Source: an uncultured Cohaesibacter sp. (GTDB lineage: Bacteria > Pseudomonadota > Alphaproteobacteria > Rhizobiales > Cohaesibacteraceae). From it: 64,000 bases of DNA. Made by a program: the position numbers and the translations under genes. Positions 10,207 through 19,007 of the stretch are shown here, in pieces (within the stretch, counting starts at the first letter, position 1; each line of letters starts with the position of its first letter). The notes under the pieces were generated by a model. The model saw nothing but the letters and a program-made list of their open reading frames with translations, had not been told where the DNA came from and ran no database searches. The DNA is taken from assembly GCF_963676275.1 (NCBI RefSeq), contig NZ_OY781091.1, forward strand, positions 4,285,001 to 4,349,000, read 5' to 3'.

Positions 10207-10671
10207 TCAAACCTGCTTTCGTGGAAATGCAACAAGATCTGCCATCAAGGGCAGCCATTCCAGCCTGCCCACAGCAATCCAAACGGCACACCATCTCTGA
10301 CCATTGAATGAAATGAATATGAAATCCCAACACCATGCCACTGCATCGGCATAAATTTTGAGCCAGACGATCCATTACTATGTCAGAAACGCTCCAACTG
10401 AAAGCCCAAACGAACAAAGGCCGCCCTTTCAACAGTCGGCATCCCTTCGCTACAGGCATAAACGTCCCCTCCAAAGCAACCGGAGAGATGGGCGCAAAAC
10501 AATCAACCAATTGCCTTGGTGATGATCAGTAAAACTTCTGATAGAATACAACCAACATCAATAACAACACCAGAGCCTCCCCCAAAGCGATATCCGGCAA
10601 GCAAAGATTCGGAGCGCACAAGATCTGCAATTCAACAATTTTCGTCAATTCCATCAATCTGGAGAGATCCG
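10207..10671. other. Divergent intergenic region, transporter / patatin
   Basis: No gene or RNA recognised. An in-frame extension of the patatin gene runs back to 10516 with TTG and GTG codons and ATG at 10522. It is rich in Pro, Ser and Thr, lacks a Shine-Dalgarno sequence and is not part of the patatin fold, so I treat it as leader. Confidence 0.4.
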
Positions 10672-12435
10672 ATGAAAGAATGTGACTTGATCATGAAGGG
10701 CGGCATCACCTCCGGCGTCGTATACCCATTCGCCATATCAGAATTGGCAAAACAATATAGATTGCGCAATATCGGCGGCACCTCTGCCGGAGCAATCGGC
10801 GCCGTCTTCGCCGCAGCGGCGGAATATCGCCGACAAAGTGATAAAAGCATGGCAGGATTTGAGGAGATCGAGTCGGTTGCCGAAGAAATAGGATGCATAT
10901 TGCAGGATCTGTTCCAGCCCACGCCCTCACTGCAGCCGCTCTATGCGGTATTGATGGCCAATCTGGAAGCAAAAACCCGGATGGGAAAATTGCTGGCAAT
11001 GATCCGCGCCGCTCTCACAGCCTGCCTCACCGAAGTCATGATCGCCGGGGCCATTGGCGCGATCATCCTGTTCTCGGCCTTTCTGCTAGGCAATGTCGCC
11101 CTTGGCATACTCGGTTTCCTTCTCTTCATTCTCATCGCCGCAAGTCTCATCCTGATGCGCTTCTATCGTCTGATCATCAAGGAGCTCCCGGCAAATGATT
11201 TCGGCATCTGCTCTGGCAAAACCGTCTCTGGCAAGGACTCTCCGGGATTTTCCGACTGGATCGCAAACAGGATCGACACCATCGCCGGTCTCTATAAAAA
11301 AGGCGCCCCTCCGACCGGTCTTCTGACGGTAGGCGCTCTGAGAGAAAAGGGCATCGTCATATCGGCCATGACAACCGATCTCTCCTCTGCGAGACCATAT
11401 CGACTGCCCATGCAAAGCAGCATTCATTTCTTCAGCAGGAAGGAATTCGAGAAGCTGTTTCCCGACTATATTGTCGACTATCTCTGCGAAAAGGGAGGAA
11501 AAAGCCAATATGAGGTCACGGACGCCGATGTCCCCAAAGACCTGTACAAGCTGCCGGTCGGCGATGATTTCCCGGTGCTGCTGGTCGCCCGCATGAGCCT
11601 GAGCTTTCCGGGGCTTATCCGCGCCGTACCCCTCTGGCGAGTAGACTATGCCCGTCGGACAGACGAAGGCGCCCCGATGCAACGTTGCCTCTTTTCAGAT
11701 GGCGGCATTTCGTCAAACTTCCCGATCCATTTCTTCGATGCGATGCTGCCAAGCCGTCCAACTTTCGGCATCTCTTTGACCTCTCTGGAGCCGCATCACA
11801 AAGACGAACGCATCGACTTGCCGACGAAAGGAAGACAAAGCACCAGCCAGCCGATCCGGCAGGTTGAGGGAATATCAGGTTTCCTCTCCGCAATATTCAA
11901 TACAGCCAAGGACTGGCAGGACAGCATGCAGTCGCTCCTGCCCGGCTACGCAGAACGCATCGTTTCCATACGTCTGGACGACAGCACCGAAGGCGGGATG
12001 CATCTCAATATGGACAAAGACACGGTCAGGAAGCTGACCTCTTACGGTCAGCAGGCCGGACAAACCCTGCTGACCCGCTTCTCATTCGACCAGCACAGAT
12101 ATAATCGCGCCATATCGATCCTTCCCGCCCTCGCCCGGGAACTGGTCTCTGTGCATGAGATATACGAGAAGGGGCAGCCAGCAGATGGGCAGGAAATGAG
12201 CTATCCCGATATTCTAAAACATCTGGAGCTAAGCCATTATGAAAATTCGGCTGAATGGCGGGAGCAAAATCTTGACCGCTTTGCGCGGGATCTCTCCAGC
12301 CTCGGCGCAAAGCCCTATACAATCAATCTGAAAGCTGCCATCAGCGATGCCGATATAGCCGCCATTCCATCTAGCGACAGCAAAATCAGGCTCGTCGCTC
12401 TGGCTGACCGCGTCCCACGGCCGCCTCGCAGCTAG
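10672..12435 (+). CDS. Patatin-like phospholipase with an internal membrane hairpin
   Basis: Start at ATG 10672 is chosen because GGAGAG lies five bases upstream and the patatin fold begins at once; ATG 10522 is an alternative. In the 587-residue form, KGGITSGVVYP (residues 9-19) is the oxyanion region. GTSAG at 36-40 is the nucleophile elbow with S38. SDGGISSNFP supplies the catalytic Asp (about D343) of the Ser-Asp dyad. Residues 120-166 are strongly hydrophobic and form two membrane segments between the two catalytic motifs, which is unusual for patatins. The expected activity is acyl ester hydrolysis of membrane lipids at the inner membrane. It stands alone. Confidence 0.85.
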   Translation: MKECDLIMKGGITSGVVYPFAISELAKQYRLRNIGGTSAGAIGAVFAAAAEYRRQSDKSMAGFEEIESVAEEIGCILQDLFQPTPSLQPLYAVLMANLEAKTRMGKLLAMIRAALTACLTEVMIAGAIGAIILFSAFLLGNVALGILGFLLFILIAASLILMRFYRLIIKELPANDFGICSGKTVSGKDSPGFSDWIANRIDTIAGLYKKGAPPTGLLTVGALREKGIVISAMTTDLSSARPYRLPMQSSIHFFSRKEFEKLFPDYIVDYLCEKGGKSQYEVTDADVPKDLYKLPVGDDFPVLLVARMSLSFPGLIRAVPLWRVDYARRTDEGAPMQRCLFSDGGISSNFPIHFFDAMLPSRPTFGISLTSLEPHHKDERIDLPTKGRQSTSQPIRQVEGISGFLSAIFNTAKDWQDSMQSLLPGYAERIVSIRLDDSTEGGMHLNMDKDTVRKLTSYGQQAGQTLLTRFSFDQHRYNRAISILPALARELVSVHEIYEKGQPADGQEMSYPDILKHLELSHYENSAEWREQNLDRFARDLSSLGAKPYTINLKAAISDADIAAIPSSDSKIRLVALADRVPRPPRS

Positions 12436-12790
12436 GCGGAGAAGCGCAATTTCTCGCCTGTCCACCCTGTGGGGCGGACAGGCAAAACACGTTCCAGCGT
12501 TTGACATTCCTGCCCACCGCCAATCACATCGCTTTTTACACAATCTGTAACTTGCACCTATTTTCTGAGTGTCACCCCAGCCGGTCATACTTCCAACCGG
12601 CTGTTGCCTGAAACAAATTCAACCAATGAGGGATTTGCAATAAAAAGCCAAAACCGGAGGTTCGGTAAAAGAGGGTTAAAAGGCGCATACTTATTGGGAA
12701 CTCCAAGGTGCGTCTTGCCTTTTGATCGAAGCTGCGTTCTCTTGTGGGGGGTAAAAATCCTTGCCTCTTTTTAAAGGGAAAGCGTCTTTA
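12436..12790. other. Intergenic region after patatin gene
   Basis: No gene seen. An inverted repeat GCCTGTCC / GGACAGGC at about 12456-12483 follows the patatin stop; it lacks a T-tract on the plus strand, so termination is uncertain. The remainder is leader for the next gene. Confidence 0.45.
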
Positions 12791-13723
12791 ATGAATTCCA
12801 GTTTTTATGTGCCTTTTGCTTTCATTCTCACCATTGCCACTCCATTGACAGCCCATGCAGACTATTCGGAACGGTGCCCTCAGGAAGAAGGCTATTATTA
12901 CACCAACAACCGCCATTCCAAAAACCCGGTAGAAGGCGGTTTCATCTCCTATGACGCTGAAATCTCTGATGACATTTGGGTCGGCAAGAATGCCGCTGTT
13001 TGCGGCTTTGCCACCGTCACAAACAGGGCAAGAATTCTGGGGCGCTCCATCATTTGCGGCGATGCGCAAGTTATGGGGAAACATGCCAAAATTACCGGAT
13101 ATGCAAAAATCTGTGGCGATGCAGTCGTCGACGGGACACAAAATGAAGTCACGATGAAGGGCTATTTTGAAACCGATACCGGCCTTTACGATAGCGGCAG
13201 CTACCCCAGAGCAGATAAGGCCGAAGCCAGGCTGGAAGCCGTAGAAAGGCTTCTCGAAGCGATCAATGGACGACAATTTTCCTTTTATGTCGGATATGAA
13301 AAGCAAGACCTCAGAGGGCTTTATCACACAACAACCAAAGCAGCCATTCCCAATAAATCTTACCCCTGCAATATAGAGATCAATACGCATTGGAAGATTG
13401 AGGCAATGAAGGGATATGAAAGCAAAGAAACGGAGAAAGACTGGGAATATAAGATAAACCTTAAGAATATAGCGGAAATATCGGACACGCCATCTTCTCC
13501 TGAATATAATTTCAATACCGCGCGCGAAAAATTTTATGAAACAATTTTCTCAATCTCAACGGATGAGAATTCCTCAATAAAGCTGACCAAAAAGCTCAAA
13601 AACTCCAAGCAAGAAGACAGTTACCTCAAGACAGGGAAAATTCATCTCCGATCCAATCTGAAATCCGAAGCTTTTGAAGGCATCGAGTTGATCAAGGATG
13701 CCAAAACGGCATGCTCTCAATAG
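12791..13723 (+). CDS. Secreted protein with N-terminal left-handed beta-helix-like repeats
   Basis: A 310-residue protein with a signal peptide; cleavage is predicted after TAHA at residue 23. ATG 12791 is preferred to TTG 12761 because AAAGGGAA lies about ten bases upstream and the signal peptide then has a normal length. Residues 45-115 show a hexapeptide-like periodicity of small and hydrophobic residues (VGKNAAVCG, ATVTNRARI, AQVMGKHAKI, AKICGDAVV) as in left-handed beta-helices. The remaining 190 residues are hydrophilic, lysine-rich and unassigned. Four cysteines in the repeat region could form disulfides. Function unknown. The gene is more AT-rich than its neighbours, a mild sign of transfer. 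Confidence 0.7.
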   Translation: MNSSFYVPFAFILTIATPLTAHADYSERCPQEEGYYYTNNRHSKNPVEGGFISYDAEISDDIWVGKNAAVCGFATVTNRARILGRSIICGDAQVMGKHAKITGYAKICGDAVVDGTQNEVTMKGYFETDTGLYDSGSYPRADKAEARLEAVERLLEAINGRQFSFYVGYEKQDLRGLYHTTTKAAIPNKSYPCNIEINTHWKIEAMKGYESKETEKDWEYKINLKNIAEISDTPSSPEYNFNTAREKFYETIFSISTDENSSIKLTKKLKNSKQEDSYLKTGKIHLRSNLKSEAFEGIELIKDAKTACSQ

Positions 13724-13774
13724 CCTTGCGCCACAACCAATTGAAATATTGATTTTATTGAGGAAAATGGGAAA

Positions 13775-13851
13775 TGGTGACCCCGGCGCGATTCGAACGC
13801 ACGACCTACCGCTTAGGAGGCGGTTGCTCTATCCTGCTGAGCTACGGGGCC
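13775..13851 (-). tRNA. tRNA-Arg (anticodon CCT)
   Basis: A full 77-nt cloverleaf: acceptor GGCCCCG / CGGGGTC (one G-T pair), D arm GCTC/GAGC, anticodon arm ACCGC-CTCCTAA-GCGGT with anticodon CCT, T arm GTGCG-TTCGAAT-CGCGC, discriminator A and encoded CCA. It reads AGG codons. It lies between two secreted-protein genes, and no duplicated 3' end was noticed nearby to suggest an integrated element. Confidence 0.97.
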
Positions 13852-14100
13852 CGTTTTCATATGATCGGCCAGCTGCGTCATCTGTCCTTTGGCGACTGAC
13901 ATATTCGCAATGGCAGCGCACCAGACTTATGTTGCCCTGAAGAATTTGCTATAATCCAGTTCAGTTCAGGCACAGCCTTGACCGGCATTTTAAAAACGCT
14001 GTCGCTCTGTATCATTTCAACAAACCCAGATCAACCTGCCATACTCGCAATTTGGCAATTGTCCGTTTCGATTCAATCATTTTTAGAACAAGTCGTTCCA

Positions 14101-14940
14101 GTGCATATCAACCCTCCTGCCCTGACAGCCAGCCTGCTGTTGCTCGTCCATCCTGCATGGAGTGCAGACATCTCTGCTGACCCCAACCCCTGCCTTGCAG
14201 GCATGGCAGAGACAGAGCTGTCCGTAAACGCAGATTACGACACCCCGATCGGCATCAAACAACCAGATGGTCCTTCTTACCGATTGGCAGCTCTGGTGGC
14301 AGAACAGCTGACAAGCAAAAAACTGCAAAGGGAGAGGGAAAGACTGATCAAGGCCTTCATCAACAGGGAAGCGCCATTGGCCTTCCATGCAGCCGATGCA
14401 AAGCCGGACCGCTATGGCCGAAAGGAGGCCTTCATCGCCCTAAAGGAAAAAGGCGAAGAGGGGAACAATCCGCATCTTTTGCAAGAGGCTCTCATCTCGG
14501 CTGGGTTGGCCCGGGTTTCTCTCGACAATCTGACAGATGCCTGCGCCTGTCACCTGCTGACATTGGAGAGTGAAGCAAGGTCCGCCAGAACTGGCTTGTG
14601 GAAATTATCTGGCTATCATGTAAAAAAAGCGGATGCGCTCCACCTTTCTGCCATTGTATCCACCTACCAGATAATTTCGGATAACGTCCTGTCGGTGCAT
14701 CGCAACGCGGATGGAACGAGCTATCTGAATTTTGGCGACAACTGGTATGAAGATTTCACCATTTCTCTGAATAAAAAGGCCCTTCAAAACTGGGAAGCCA
14801 AAAATAAAATACTGGATGATTTGCAGAACAAGCCCATATATGTTCGTGGCTGGGTAGAAGATCGTGGGGGGCCATTGATTCCTGTCCAACATGCCTATCA
14901 GCTGCAATATGTGGGAGATAATTGCCAAGTGAAGCAATAG
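14101..14940 (+). CDS. Exported staphylococcal-nuclease-like (thermonuclease family) protein
   Basis: The frame is open from TTG 13978, but GTG 14101 gives a compact signal peptide ending near HPAWSADISA, so I prefer it (279 residues); neither start has a strong ribosome-binding site. The middle part has SNase-fold features: DRYGRKEAFI, a helix with LLQEALISAGLARV, and an E-x-x-AR-x-x-x-x-GLW segment before the end of the domain. The usual first catalytic Arg/Asp positions are not obvious, so activity is uncertain. The C-terminal 90 residues look like a small OB-like domain with DGTSYLNFGDNW, as in alphaproteobacterial homologues. The 3' end overlaps the frame of the next gene. Confidence 0.7.
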   Translation: MHINPPALTASLLLLVHPAWSADISADPNPCLAGMAETELSVNADYDTPIGIKQPDGPSYRLAALVAEQLTSKKLQRERERLIKAFINREAPLAFHAADAKPDRYGRKEAFIALKEKGEEGNNPHLLQEALISAGLARVSLDNLTDACACHLLTLESEARSARTGLWKLSGYHVKKADALHLSAIVSTYQIISDNVLSVHRNADGTSYLNFGDNWYEDFTISLNKKALQNWEAKNKILDDLQNKPIYVRGWVEDRGGPLIPVQHAYQLQYVGDNCQVKQ

Positions 14941-15071
14941 ACCAAGCTGAGGCAAGCATTCCAAAAAAGAATAAGACGATGGCCGCATTTGCGGCAAATG
15001 GGAATAATCGGGCAGACAGAAGCCAAGGCACGCATGGGGACGCAAGAGTGAGCACACAACGCCACGGAATA

Positions 15072-16523
15072 ATGAAGACGGCAGGAGTAGTTTGCCTCTC
15101 CTTCATGCTTCTTGCTGGCTGCAAAAGCCTGATGATCGGCTCCGAAGAGCCGACCATATCCGGCGTTGCTCCGGCGGGTCTCTCCCCCACTGACAGCGTG
15201 GAACGCGCAATCGGCGCCAAGGAACATCCCAAAATCATCAAGGCCTATGGCGGTGCCTATGAGAATCGCAAGCTCGAAGAAATGGTGTCAGAGCTGGTTG
15301 GCCGTCTGGTCGCCAGTTCCAGCGAACCCAGTCGCCCCTATCGCGTCACCATCCTGAATTCGCCAACAGTCAATGCCTTTGCCCTGCCCGGTGGCTATCT
15401 CTATGTCACCCGTGGCCTGATTGCGTTGGCCAATGACAAGGCCGAGCTGGCGGCCGTATTGGCCCATGAAATGGCCCATGTAACCTCGCGCCATGCCCTC
15501 GCCAGAGCGGAAGAGCGGCAAAAGACCGAGCTGGTTTCCAAAGTCATGGACAAGATGGTCAGCGAGCGGACAAAGGGCGAAACCATCAAGGCGCGCCAGC
15601 TGGTGACATTGGCAAGCTTCAGCCAGGTGCAGGAGCTGGAAGCCGACAAGATCGGCATTGAAACGGCCTATCTTTCCGGCCTCGACCCATTTGCAGCAAG
15701 CCGCTTCCTGCAAACCATGGGTGACTACGCGCAATATTTGACCGGTCGCCCCGAAGAGGGAAGCAAATCCAATTTTCTCTCGAGCCATCCGGCCACTCCC
15801 GAGCGCATCAAGGCGGCCATTTTCGCAGCCAGACGCTATGGCGGACCCGATATCGGAACCCGCGAGCGAGAGGACTATCTGGAAGCCATCGACGGCATCC
15901 TGTTTGGCGATTCCCCGGACGAGGGCTTCGTAAGGGGACACACCTATATCCACCCGAATCTGCGCATACGCTTCAGCCCACCTGATGGCTATCGCCTCGA
16001 AAACACCTCCAAGGCGGTTCTGGCGGTTGCGCAGGACAGCTCCGCGATGCGATTTGACGGCGTCAATGTCAGCCCGGATGTGCCCCTCACCCGCTATCTC
16101 GCTTCCGGCTGGGTCACCGGTCTGATCACCGGTTCGATTCGCGAACAGGTCATCAATGGTCACCCCGCCGTGCTCGCCGCGGCAGAAGCCAAGGGCTGGA
16201 CATTCCGCATTGCGCTCATTCGCGTCAACACCGCGACTTATCGCTTCGTCTTCGCCACCACCACTCCCAATGCCGATTTTGAAAGCGCCATTGCCGAGAC
16301 GGTCAACAGTTTCCAGACTCTGAGTGCAGATCAGGCAAGAGCCTACAAACCCCTCAGAATCACCGTCGTGACCACAGGCTATGGCGACACTGTGGAATCA
16401 ATGGCCAGACGCATGGTCGGCACTGACGAACGACTTGAGCTCTTCCGCATTCTCAACGATATCAAGCCGGACCAGCAGCTCCAACGCGATCAGAAGATCA
16501 AGCTTGTCACGCCGATGAACTGA
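15072..16523 (+). CDS. M48-family zinc metalloprotease lipoprotein with C-terminal LysM-like domain
   Basis: ATG 15072 gives a lipoprotein signal with lipobox LLAGC, so the mature protein is probably membrane-anchored in the envelope. GTG 15048, behind GGGGA, is an alternative start eight codons earlier. The zinc site HEMAH is at residues 132-136, and the third ligand comes from ELEADKIG about 60 residues later, as in the M48 (BepA/LoiP-like) family. The C-terminal 55 residues resemble a LysM peptidoglycan-binding module. The expected role is quality control or turnover of envelope proteins. The gene follows the nuclease-like gene closely and may share its transcript. A strong hairpin terminator lies downstream. 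Confidence 0.9.
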   Translation: MKTAGVVCLSFMLLAGCKSLMIGSEEPTISGVAPAGLSPTDSVERAIGAKEHPKIIKAYGGAYENRKLEEMVSELVGRLVASSSEPSRPYRVTILNSPTVNAFALPGGYLYVTRGLIALANDKAELAAVLAHEMAHVTSRHALARAEERQKTELVSKVMDKMVSERTKGETIKARQLVTLASFSQVQELEADKIGIETAYLSGLDPFAASRFLQTMGDYAQYLTGRPEEGSKSNFLSSHPATPERIKAAIFAARRYGGPDIGTREREDYLEAIDGILFGDSPDEGFVRGHTYIHPNLRIRFSPPDGYRLENTSKAVLAVAQDSSAMRFDGVNVSPDVPLTRYLASGWVTGLITGSIREQVINGHPAVLAAAEAKGWTFRIALIRVNTATYRFVFATTTPNADFESAIAETVNSFQTLSADQARAYKPLRITVVTTGYGDTVESMARRMVGTDERLELFRILNDIKPDQQLQRDQKIKLVTPMN

Positions 16524-16612
16524 TATCCGGCTGCCCGGGCATGATGCCTCATGCCCCTGACCGGACACCGGCTGGCGTCCCGCGGTCTGCAAAAGACAAT
16601 GCCCTCAATAAA

Positions 16613-16645
16613 AAATCCCGGAAGCGGGGTCCGCTTCCGGGATTT
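16613..16645. terminator. Bidirectional terminator between M48 gene and carD
   Basis: A perfect 15-bp stem, AAATCCCGGAAGCGG / CCGCTTCCGGGATTT, with loop GGT. It lies between the converging M48 and carD genes, and the A and T ends of the stem give U-tracts in both directions. Confidence 0.9.
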
Positions 16646-16688
16646 ATCAAACCATGAAGTCACCTCAGATGATGCGTCAGACGCATCA

Positions 16689-17243
16689 TTATGCGGCAAC
16701 TTCCTCTTCGCTCTTGCTGGCGCCACGACGTGGCCCCTTGGAGAGATTCTTCTCGATCAGATGCACGGCTTCGGTGGTGGACAGCTTGCGAATAGCGGCC
16801 ACTTCACGAGCCATCCGATCGATGGCAGCTTCATAAAGCTGACGTTCAGAATATGACTGCTCTGGCTGAGTATCAGAACGATAAAGATCGCGCACGACTT
16901 CTGCGATGGAATGCAAATCACCCGAGTTGATTTTTGCTTCATATTCCTGCGCGCGGCGACTCCACATGGTGCGCTTGATACGAGCGCGCCCTGTTACCGT
17001 CGTCAATGCTTTTTCAACGGATTCTTCATCCGACAATTTGCGCATGCCAACCGAGGCGATCTTGCCCGTTGGAACCCGCAAGGTCATTTTGTCCTGCTCA
17101 AAATTGATAACGAACAGCTCGAGAGAGAGGCCAGCAACTTCCTGTTCCTCGATATTGACGATTTGACCTACACCATGTGCCGGATAAACAATATATTCGT
17201 TGATTTTAAAGCCCTGACGTTGGGTGGCTTTTTTGATTGCCAT
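16689..17243 (-). CDS. carD: CarD/CdnL-family RNA polymerase-binding regulator
   Basis: A 184-residue CarD family protein. The N-terminal Tudor-like domain, about residues 12-72, begins with the conserved YIVYPAHGVGQI and binds the RNA polymerase beta lobe. The helical C-terminal domain carries the minor-groove tryptophan W94 in TMWSRR. CarD stabilises open complexes, especially at rRNA and ribosomal-protein promoters. The gene is in the usual alphaproteobacterial order after fdxA, but a 500-base gap with its own FNR/FixK-like box and terminator separates the two here, so carD likely has its own promoter. Confidence 0.95.
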   Translation of the reverse strand: MAIKKATQRQGFKINEYIVYPAHGVGQIVNIEEQEVAGLSLELFVINFEQDKMTLRVPTGKIASVGMRKLSDEESVEKALTTVTGRARIKRTMWSRRAQEYEAKINSGDLHSIAEVVRDLYRSDTQPEQSYSERQLYEAAIDRMAREVAAIRKLSTTEAVHLIEKNLSKGPRRGASKSEEEVAA

Positions 17244-17472
17244 ACGCTTGAAACTCCCGCGTCACATATTCCGAGCGGACACCCTGCCCGCTGGATTTTC
17301 CAAAAACAAAAGAGGGTGCTCCCTCTTTGTCTGCATACTTTCAGATAAAACCGGTTTTGAGCCCGTCTGATAATAGAGGCTCGTTCCGGCATTGTTTTTT
17401 CGCTTCTAAATGAGATAGGCACACGTATGTGGATTGCGTACTTTCACATTGCATCTCGCTCAAAATACGCAT

Positions 17473-17496
17473 AAAAAAACTCCTGAAGCAGGAGCC
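17473..17496 (-). terminator. Intrinsic terminator of candidate small RNA
   Basis: On the minus strand, CTCCTG-CTT-CAGGAG followed by TTTTTTT: a 6-bp GC-rich stem with a tight loop and a 7-base T-tract. It lies 230 bases upstream of carD and does not follow any recognised gene. Confidence 0.75.
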
Positions 17497-17524
17497 ATAT
17501 ACCTTCCTTTATCAGCTGATTGAG
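17473..17524 (-). ncRNA. Candidate anaerobically regulated small RNA
   Basis: A perfect FNR/FixK palindrome centred at 17565.5 is followed on the minus strand by a weak -10 region (TGATAT or TATCCT near 17527-17535), at the spacing of a class II FNR promoter. About 50 bases later comes a hairpin with a run of seven T. No conserved gene lies between. The same segment also encodes a possible 12-residue peptide (ATG at 17498, stop at 17460) behind AAGGAAGG. Transcription and product are inferred. Confidence 0.45.
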
Positions 17525-17558
17525 GGAGGATATCACATTTTTGCATATTTTCCAAACT

Positions 17559-17572
17559 TTGATTGTGATCAA
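17559..17572. promoter_or_regulatory. Perfect FNR/FixK-type binding site
   Basis: TTGAT-TGTG-ATCAA matches the FNR/FixK consensus TTGAT-N4-ATCAA at all ten positions. It is 316 bases upstream of carD and past the fdxA terminator, so it most simply controls the short candidate RNA ending at 17473, or a long carD leader. Confidence 0.75.
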
Positions 17573-17681
17573 ATTTGCAATCGCGTCTCCTTCCACACTC
17601 CCAAAGCCTTATAGACACTGGTAAAAGCGCAGATTTCTGCTCTTTTCAATCAGCCAATTTGTCTGTTTTATGACGAACAAA

Positions 17682-17715
17682 AAAGCCGGTCGCTCAGCAA
17701 TTGGCGCCCGGCTTT
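17682..17715 (-). terminator. Rho-independent terminator of fdxA
   Basis: On the minus strand, AAAGCCGG and CCGGCTTT form the stem with an inner GCG/CGC extension, followed by TTTTTTG. It begins 30 bases after the fdxA stop and separates fdxA from the carD region. Confidence 0.9.
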
Positions 17716-17744
17716 GCTATTCTAATATTGCATAACTACCATTC

Positions 17745-18080
<336 letters not shown>

Positions 18081-18520
18081 CACAAACTCCGCACAGGATG
18101 CAGCTTGGTCTCTGCATTCGCTAAAAATGGTCTATCACGGGAGGATTATCCATCTGTTCGCCTGCTTCCTGCCAACCGCCATCTCCATTGATGGCAAGCT
18201 AGAAGCATCGCCCTTCAGATAAATAGGTAACACCACTCCCATTCGAGTTATGTTCTAGCTATCGCTTTTGCGCCCGGCGTTCAAGCAATAACCGAGGATA
18301 AATTGCGCCACCGATGCAGCGCCCGGATTCGACGCCCACAGCCTCAAGGCCCGACCGGACCCTATCCCGACCCGGGAGTGGAAAGTATCAAATCGCTTGC
18401 CACTTTTACAAATGAAAGATGCATTCACAAGTCCGCATTTCAGCCTATAGCCATCTTCCGTGAAAAATGGACAATTTCCCGTGAAAAACCACCCGCTTTC
18501 CTAAAAGCTTACTGGAAAAC
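18081..18520. other. Intergenic region upstream of fdxA with paired direct repeats
   Basis: No gene recognised. CCGTGAAAAA occurs at 18458-18467 and again at 18479-18488, a 21-base period (two helical turns), just after the S4 gene stop. The rest is presumed fdxA leader and promoter. Confidence 0.4.
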
Positions 18521-18910
18521 CTACTCAAACGGGCCCTGTTTCAGGCGCATCAACTGGCGGCGGTCTCTCTTCGTTGGACGCCCCGTATGCGCTTCATGTT
18601 CAATCCCGGTCTGTGGCCCGTCGGACCGCGCTTCCGGCGCAGGACTGAGATCCTTGTAAAGCAATTGGGCTTCCGGCGCCGGTCCTCTGCGGCTTCCAAG
18701 GGCCACAACTTCGAGAATGCGGATATGGCCTGCCTTGGCAATCGTGAGGACATCGCCGGGCTTGACCTGACGACTGGCTGCGGAGACCTTGTCCTTGTTC
18801 ACGCGCACATTGCCAGCGGTCACCAGTTTCGCGGCCAGACTTCTTGTCTTGGCGACCCGCGCGAACCAGAGCCACTTGTCGATACGCAGTTTTGAACTTT
18901 CCTCGCTCAT
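18521..18910 (-). CDS. S4-domain RNA-binding protein (Hsp15-like)
   Basis: A 129-residue protein from ATG 18910. Residues 7-70 form the S4 domain with RIDKWLWFARV, KTRSLAAKLV and GNVRVN, characteristic of the heat-shock protein 15 family that binds stalled 50S subunits carrying nascent chains. The C-terminal tail is basic and includes RPTKRDRRQL, typical of the family. An upstream TTG at 18967 is in frame but lies inside a terminator-like hairpin. The gene follows the helicase gene by under 100 bases, with the hairpin between. Confidence 0.93.
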   Translation of the reverse strand: MSEESSKLRIDKWLWFARVAKTRSLAAKLVTAGNVRVNKDKVSAASRQVKPGDVLTIAKAGHIRILEVVALGSRRGPAPEAQLLYKDLSPAPEARSDGPQTGIEHEAHTGRPTKRDRRQLMRLKQGPFE

Positions 18911-18922
18911 CGCACACCAAAT

Positions 18923-18970
18923 AAAAAGGCATGCCACCGGGCCGCCTCTATTGCGACCTTGCGGCATGCC
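18923..18970 (-). terminator. Terminator-like hairpin after helicase gene
   Basis: Two copies of the self-complementary GGCATGCC (18928-18935 and 18963-18970) can pair across a 27-base loop, and the minus strand continues with TTTTTAT. It may attenuate readthrough from the helicase gene into the S4 gene. Confidence 0.6.
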
Positions 18971-19007
18971 ATTGATCAGATCAACAGTCTGTCCCTTTGA
19001 AACAGGC

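Noticed and set aside
13698-13940. An 80-codon frame with a GAIRTHDLPLRRRLLYP-like product
   Set aside because: It is the translated antisense of tRNA-Arg(CCT), a well-known source of false proteins.
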